From Puccinia triticina (lineage: Eukaryota; Basidiomycota; Pucciniomycetes; Pucciniales; Pucciniaceae), in NCBI RefSeq assembly GCF_026914185.1, contig NC_070562.1:6076001-6140000 (forward strand): a stretch of DNA of 64,000 nucleotides. The letters are read 5' to 3'. Positions 59,236 to 64,000 of this stretch are shown here, piece by piece. The notes below the pieces were generated by a model. That model worked only from the letters and a program-made list of their open reading frames with translations, had not been told where the DNA came from and ran no database searches. The first letter of the stretch is position 1; each line of letters begins with the position of its first letter. The position numbers and the translations under genes are program-made.

Positions 59236-59438
59236 TGTTAGGGCCGCACTATGAGGTGAGAAGGGGTTGGGTTCTGGGGCACAAGATCGTCTAGCTAAGT
59301 CGTAGTATTGCTAGATGAGGAAATTTTGAGGATCTTCCCCCGGCTCCTCTTTGATGTGAGGGCCTGTGACATGTAAGCGTAACTACAATACATGTCTCTC
59401 CCCCAACGGGCTACGGCGCGCATGCGCAGCTCGTAACA
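59236..59438 (-). repeat. 5' LTR of the chromovirus
   Basis: 203 bp, followed by CATAT. About 96-97 percent identical to the partner LTR by eye; five of seven differences are at CpG sites. Confidence 0.92.
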
Positions 59439-60547
59439 CATATTTAAACATGTACATAATTATAATAAAAGTCTGAGAATATCAATTAGTGGACTTACTA
59501 ATGTTAGCAAAGCCCGGCAATTAGGAACGGGACCAGTAATTTTTATCTTCTTAGTCTTGAGGATATTTGTCATAAGCTAGCAAATACAAAAAAGAACTGA
59601 GTGCGGTTTGTTGGATGAAACACTCCACAAAAAAACTTACCAGTTCACAAAGGTTGCTCCATCAATACTTCAGGAGGTCCCCCATGGCATCACGATAATC
59701 TGAAAGCCCCGTTGGAGTTTCTTGGATATGCGGTGGCGCAAGATGATCTTCCTTCCATTTGCTAGGCTGTTGGTCAGTGGCTTGCTAAAGGGGAGAAATC
59801 AGAATTGGATGAATACAAAAGAAAGAAAGAAAAACTCACGAGCGATAAGAAGTATAATGTCTTTGGGAAAGCCCCATTTTTGTTTGGGTTGTTGGAGTAA
59901 GCTTCGAGGGTTGGCTTAAGCAAAAGCATCCGGGCGGTGTTTCGGACAAATTCCTGAAAAGGGGATTGATAATCAATATTGTCAATAAGATGTTATGTTG
60001 AAGCTAAACCAGACAAGATTGAAAACAGACAACTTACCTTAAAAGTTTGATCATATTCATGGGCCGCAGGCCGTTCAGAATGGCTGGCGCCAATAGCCCC
60101 AATTTGGTGATAGGCACCGTTAGCAAAGATAATCGCCGTGTCACATTTATTGGTAACATACTTGGGAAAGACAAGTAAAAACAGACATATCAGTCTTACA
60201 GTTTAATCACATTAATAGATTGACTAGAGATAAATCCAAGAAAACATTACCTTGCTTGCAATAAGAGCAATCTTCAAATGATTGGGGTCAAGGTTCAGTT
60301 CAGCTTGAAGTTGCGTGCATACTTGCTGGATTGTATCAGTGGGATTACAAGAGGCCGATGGGGCGGCCATGTCAACATCGCGGGTACTATTTCTGTTGAA
60401 ATTGAAGAGATCAGTTGGGTTGGTTGGCTCATATTCATCGGAGTCGTTTTGATTGCCAGTGGGTGAGGGTGGTTCTTCATGAGAACCCAGAAGGTAGGAA
60501 TTCTTGCCGAAATCTCCTTGGAGAAGTTCATTGATGTTCAGTGGCAT

Positions 60548-61030
60548 CACTGAATTGATGAAGGGGGAGGGTCGAGAAAAGAAAGGGATTGAGCAATCAC
60601 CAAGAGAAGATGTTCAGTGGGGAGGTGAGGATCAAGGTCTGAGTGGAAGTTTGTGATTGCTTGTCTGGGTCAATTGAAGGTTTATAAGGAGGAAAAAACT
60701 GAAATAATTGATAAAGGGCATGGTCAGTTAGTGGCACAGGTCAAAAAAATTGGCTAAGTCATCCAATCTTTTGATTGACCTCATAGTTGAGCCACAAGCA
60801 TCCCAATCATCAAAAAAAGCATTAAGAACAAGTTGCACAGTAGAAAAATCCAGGAAAATTACCCACTTGCCAAGATGGACCTCATTTTTAGATGTAAGCC
60901 TGCCTTCCATGATTTTTGCACACAGAATGAAAAAACCGACTTTTTATTAAGATTTTATGGAGAGGAACTTGACAGGATTGAAAAAGTATGAGTGCTGTTT
61001 ATGTATAGGAAGGGCGACAGCTAACCGCGC
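60548..61030. other. Upstream region of the minus-strand gene; no gene called
   Basis: A minus-strand open stretch (60910-60728, FLDFSTVQLVLNAFFDDWDA) could be a small exon but has no support. It would also hold the promoter of the gene starting at 60547; no clear TATA box was identified. Confidence 0.3.
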
Positions 61031-61031
61031 T

Positions 61032-63275
61032 TGACATACCAAGAATCTCCACCACCAAACGCTTGTCCAAGCACATAAAGACCGTCGTGCTGACCAGGCA
61101 GCTTGGAGGGCCGCAGCTGAGGTTCCGTATAGCAGGATCGTTTTTGACAAGGAGACCAATTGGCTTGATCCGGTGATAGGTGCGGATGAAGGACTGGATC
61201 GGGTAGATGAGTCCAAAGACAAGGATGAAGCTGAGGAGGTTCCGGCTGGTACTTTTGTGGACGGAGAATTGGAAGATGATGATGAGGGGGAGCTGAATTG
61301 GACGGAATACATTGGTGTGGCGGTTGGTCAGATTGAATCCGAGCCCAAGGATTCTGAAATAGACCCTTGCCCGCGCTTCCGTTGTGAAGAAGAGAAGATC
61401 AAAAAATTCAGACCAGATAATACGGCCTGGTACCCATTCTTAATTCAAGAAGTGAGCTGATTGTAAATAGAAAAAGAAACAAACAAATAATAATTTAAAT
61501 TCTTACCTTTTGGCTCTTTTATAGTATCTCATTGGTTCGCTGCTTGTTGGGTACCTACACAAACTGATCTCCAGGGACATGTACCATCAAATAAGGAGCA
61601 TCTTCATGCTCTACCACGTGAATCTTCCCCGCTGGGAAGCCTTGCGACAGATGCAATTGAGGATCCGGACGCTAATCAATTGGGCTATTGTCAAGATGGA
61701 GACAATTTTTGGTCAGCCAGTTTTTGGATTTAATGCAAGAGAGCTAGTGAGAGATGTGAGGACAACTTAATTTATTTTTGTATTGCTGGAAGAATCTTTG
61801 AGCGTTTGTCTTGGCCGGAGGAATTTTTGAGCTGACTGCAGTGTTTGTGACAGGATCTTATGAATCCTCTGGTTGCACCACACATGGAATTCTACCCGGA
61901 ACAAGCGCACGGCAAAAATATTTTCAAGCTCTCTCAATCTGCAAAATGGCTGAAGGATAACCCACCAGGCCTTCGAGCGCAGATGGCGGAATTAAAAAAT
62001 AAACACTTCTACATTTTTGAGCCGGCCCAGTAAAATTCTTCTGAAATTGTCATTCCCATTTTCTTTTACGCTGAAAAAGACAGTCTCTTTGCCAAGTGCT
62101 ATCCACCGCAATTCAAGTCCAACCAAGATAATTCCAAGCTTCAAATAGGAATTCCTGAAAAGATAGAATTTGAAAATTGTTCACATAAAAATTTTTGACT
62201 TGACTTATGATGAGATCAGGATGAGTGGCGGTTCAATGTTATCAACAGCTTGCGCAGGCAAAATTCATCATGAGAATTCCTGTCATTTTTAGGAATATAA
62301 ATATGAACACACCTTAATATCTTCTTCTAATTTTTTCAAAAAGAAATTGATGATAACAACAGCTGGAATCCAACTGTATTTTTCCCCAACACGTGGAGAA
62401 AAAAAGCGGACGGAAAAATCTTACGGAATGTTCCTATCACGCTGTACTGCGACAACACATCCGGAAATAAATCAAAAAAAAGGAATAAACATATTTCCTA
62501 TTATTTTACACTCTCTGGCTTACCGCCGCAATTTTCTAATCAGCAATTTAATTGCCATTTTCTTTGTACTTCAAACATTGTGGGCGCGCTGGTAATTAAA
62601 CAGTTAAAGTACAAATTTTATTGTTTTAAATCCATCAGATTTAATTCTTTTTAGTTTACATCTTCTAATTGACGGTGCTTTTTCTTAAAATTCTCTTCTG
62701 ATTTTCAGTGAAATGGCCGTCAATGGATTTGACGCATACAACAGCACAATTGGCGGCAAAGTTCACGTGATGGCCAGTGTCTTATGTATTATGTATTACT
62801 GGAAATTCTCCAATGCACGCCGAACTCACTAACACGCTTGTGCCGGGAAATTCACTCAATTCTTGCCGATATTGTACCTTAAGTTCTGCTACCTTGAAAG
62901 ACAGAAAAAAACTGCCATACATTGCCCAATTCTTGCAGAAAAACCACCTCGATGGATCAGATGTATCTATTTTTTTTTGTCTTGTTGTCTTTTTTATTCT
63001 ATTTTGGAAATTAAATCTGATTTTTGTGGATTTTTTTGAACAAAACAGTGTCCAAATCAACTCAGAAGCATGGAAAAAACCGCAGAAGACTCAAAAAAAC
63101 TCTGGAAATTTGCAAAAGAAACTAAAAATCTCAGCAAACTAGACAAAAAATCCGCGGAGCTGGGTGTGCGTGATCAAGTTAATCAAAAATTCTGCAAAAA
63201 AATATTCAAATTCAAGGCAGAGAAAATTGCTTTGCTTGCTTCACTTGACAACCGCAAAGACTTACCAGATCATAT
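61032..63275 (+). pseudogene. Basidiomycete transposase-like gene, multi-exon, broken
   Basis: Plus-strand exons read in order. About 61035-61451: HHQTLVQAHKDRRADQAAWR, SRIVFDKETNWLDPV, acidic stretch, FRPDNTAWYPFLIQE. 61525-61746: GYLHKLISRDMYHQIRSIF and LPRWEALRQMQLRIRTLIN. From 61854: DLMNPLVAPHMEFYPEQAHG and KNKHFYIFEPAQ, then TAA, then IVIPIFFYAEKDSLFAKCYP. From about 62345: ADGKILRNVPITLYCDNTSG, NKSKKRNKHISYYFTLSG and FNCHFLCTSNIVGAL. From 62709: EMAVNGFDAYNSTIGGKVHV and GNSPMHAELTNTLVPGNS. About 63060-63300: ELGVRDQVNQKFCKKIF. I recall this order (CDNTSGN...NKH.S..FTLSGLP...GDSPMHAE) from a multi-copy transposase-like family of basidiomycetes. Stops at 61032-61034 and in FEPAQ, plus frameshifts, show it is dead. 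The 3' part is cut off by a copia fragment. Confidence 0.55.
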
Positions 63276-63279
63276 GAAT

Positions 63280-64000
63280 CAAGAATTTCCGCAAACCAAT
63301 CGCCCTTCGATAACTTATATTTAAATCCTTGAAGGTTTGAATTTTGTCTGAAGTGGCTCGTACCAATCTTGTGTTCGGAACCATGGGAGTAAGCACAGGT
63401 CAACAATTCGCCATGTTGTAGTCGGCCAGAATTTCAGAGACATAATTTTCTTGAGACAACTCAAGATGATTATCGGCGCGGGATATTTTCATCCCAAGAA
63501 GAGAGTTGATCAGACCCAAATCGTCCATCAAAAATTTATCGTTGATGAACTGTTTGAAACAACCAACATCCTCTGAGACGACGACGAGATTGTCCACATA
63601 GACGTGAACAGACAAGTCCAATTGGGATCGGCGGAACTGAAGAGACAGGGATCATTCGGAGAAGGGAAAAAATTTATGGATTCAAAGAAGGCTGACAGTT
63701 CGCGATACCAAACCCTTGGTGCCTGCTTCAAACCGTAAATTGACTTTACCAGATGAAGACAGGTCCCAGCCGGAGCATCCAAACCTTGCGGAATTCGTAG
63801 GTAAACCGTTTCTTCCAAGGTCCCATTCAAGAAGGCATTCTTGACGTCCATCTGATGTATATCAAGATTGTTGTTGACACCGTAAGCCAACACAGGGCGA
63901 AGAGCTGGAAGCCGACCAGTAGGAGCAAAAGTCTCGTTGTAGTCGATTCCATCCTGTTGCGCACTGCCTTGCGCACAAAGTCTAGCCTTAAATTTTACGA
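63280..64000 (-). pseudogene. Ty1/copia reverse transcriptase fragment, running off the window
   Basis: The minus-strand frame includes HQMDVKNAFLNGTLEETVYL, RIPQGLDAPAGTC and VKSIYGLKQAPRVWYREL, all classic copia RT motifs. A frameshift near 63615 leads to VHVYVDNLVVVSED (YVDN where YVDD is usual), DDLGLINSLLGMKISR and, after a TGA, VPNTRLVRATSDKIQTF with LNISYRRAIG. The left end joins the transposase-like gene at about 63275-63300, so the element is truncated there. The N-terminal part lies beyond position 64000. Confidence 0.85.

Larger units (their letters stand above)
53944..59438 (-). mobile_element. Full-length Ty3/gypsy chromovirus, decayed
   Basis: Two 203-bp LTRs (59236-59438 as the 5' LTR and 53944-54146 as the 3' LTR in element orientation) begin TGTTACGAG and end CCCTAACA on the minus strand. 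A perfect 5-bp duplication CATAT flanks the element (53939-53943 and 59439-59443). A purine-rich tract (AAGGGCGGGATGA) abuts the 3' LTR. Gag and Pol lie in order on the minus strand. The LTRs differ at about 7 of 203 positions, five of them CpG versus TpG or CpA. I could not match the primer-binding region to a tRNA. The element sits inside an intron of the flanking gene. Confidence 0.92.
53514..60547 (-). pseudogene. Intron-rich rust-lineage gene split by a gypsy insertion in an intron
   Basis: Minus-strand exons, all phase 0 through exon 5: 60547-60251, 60160-60038, 59953-59840, 59784-59641, 59576-59499, then 53926 onward, and a last block about 53655-53514. Exon 1 starts MPLNINELLQGDFGKNSYLL. 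Later exons read YVTNKCDTAIIFANGAYHQI, EFVRNTARMLLLKPTLEAYS, LMTNILKTKKIKITGPVPN and IYNKLPAKGHKLTEAQIEEQ. The last block contains VLNKDFELFSHKYEYKNM and FTVPTLEEVQALVN. In-frame TGAs occur in exon 4 (59662-59664) and exon 6 (53822-53824), both plausible former CGA codons. The intron 59498-53927 contains the whole chromovirus; without it the intron would be about 72 bp. I recall similar multi-copy hypothetical proteins in rusts but cannot assign a function. Confidence 0.6.

Overview
The window looks like nuclear DNA of a rust fungus (Pucciniales, Puccinia-like). It is mostly transposable elements, with small-intron genes (about 66-80 bp introns, GTAAGT-type donors) and families I recall as multi-copy in rusts: a TET/JBP-type 2-oxoglutarate dioxygenase, a basidiomycete transposase-like protein with a DNTSGN motif, chromodomain Ty3/gypsy, and copia. 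No rRNA, tRNA, CRISPR array or bacterial-style operon is visible. All identifications come from reading the sequence; no database search was run, and the species is not claimed.

Layout. 1-10.4 kb: G-poor DNA with copies of an OB-like lineage-specific gene family (best copy 7391-8118), one 3.3 kb non-autonomous Helitron (2141-5405) and a solo LTR (8934-9721). 10462-14660: a TIR element with a 6-bp target duplication whose only recognisable gene is a full-length TET/JBP-like dioxygenase. 15.3-30.4 kb: two solo LTRs of one family in opposite orientation bracket two more copies of the OB-like family and a 9.5 kb CACTA-ended element (18456-27944). Both arms of that element are arrays of a 173-bp repeat in inverted orientation. 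31.9-37.7 kb: a relic of the same repeat system, split by a Helitron (33009-36081) that carries a 2 kb array of 40-bp palindromic units. 37.7-42.7 kb: two more Helitrons with ABC-ATPase-like and Cdc20/Cdh1-like gene fragments. 44.1-45.3 kb: a short TIR element filled with a ~36-bp repeat. 45.4-49.1 kb: a decayed gag/RT-RNase H retroelement, probably DIRS-like.

49.7-60.5 kb holds minus-strand, intron-rich lineage-specific genes: an OTU-protease-like gene with a duplicated 54-nt exon, a second broken gene, and a third gene. One ~72-bp intron of the third gene has been filled by a complete Ty3/gypsy chromovirus (53944-59438, TSD CATAT). 61.0-63.3 kb is a broken transposase-like gene, and the right edge is a copia pol fragment.

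Two themes tie the window together. First, five elements share one Helitron 5' end (TCCAAGTTTATT on their own strand). Four have an exactly defined A|T insertion site, and three of the five carry broken host-gene pieces in sense orientation. Second, decay is dominated by changes consistent with C-to-T at CpG: most premature stops are TGA where CGA is the likely ancestor, and most differences between the two gypsy LTRs are CpG to TpG/CpA. A TET/JBP-like enzyme on its own TIR element in the same window fits a genome with cytosine methylation of transposons, though function is inference.
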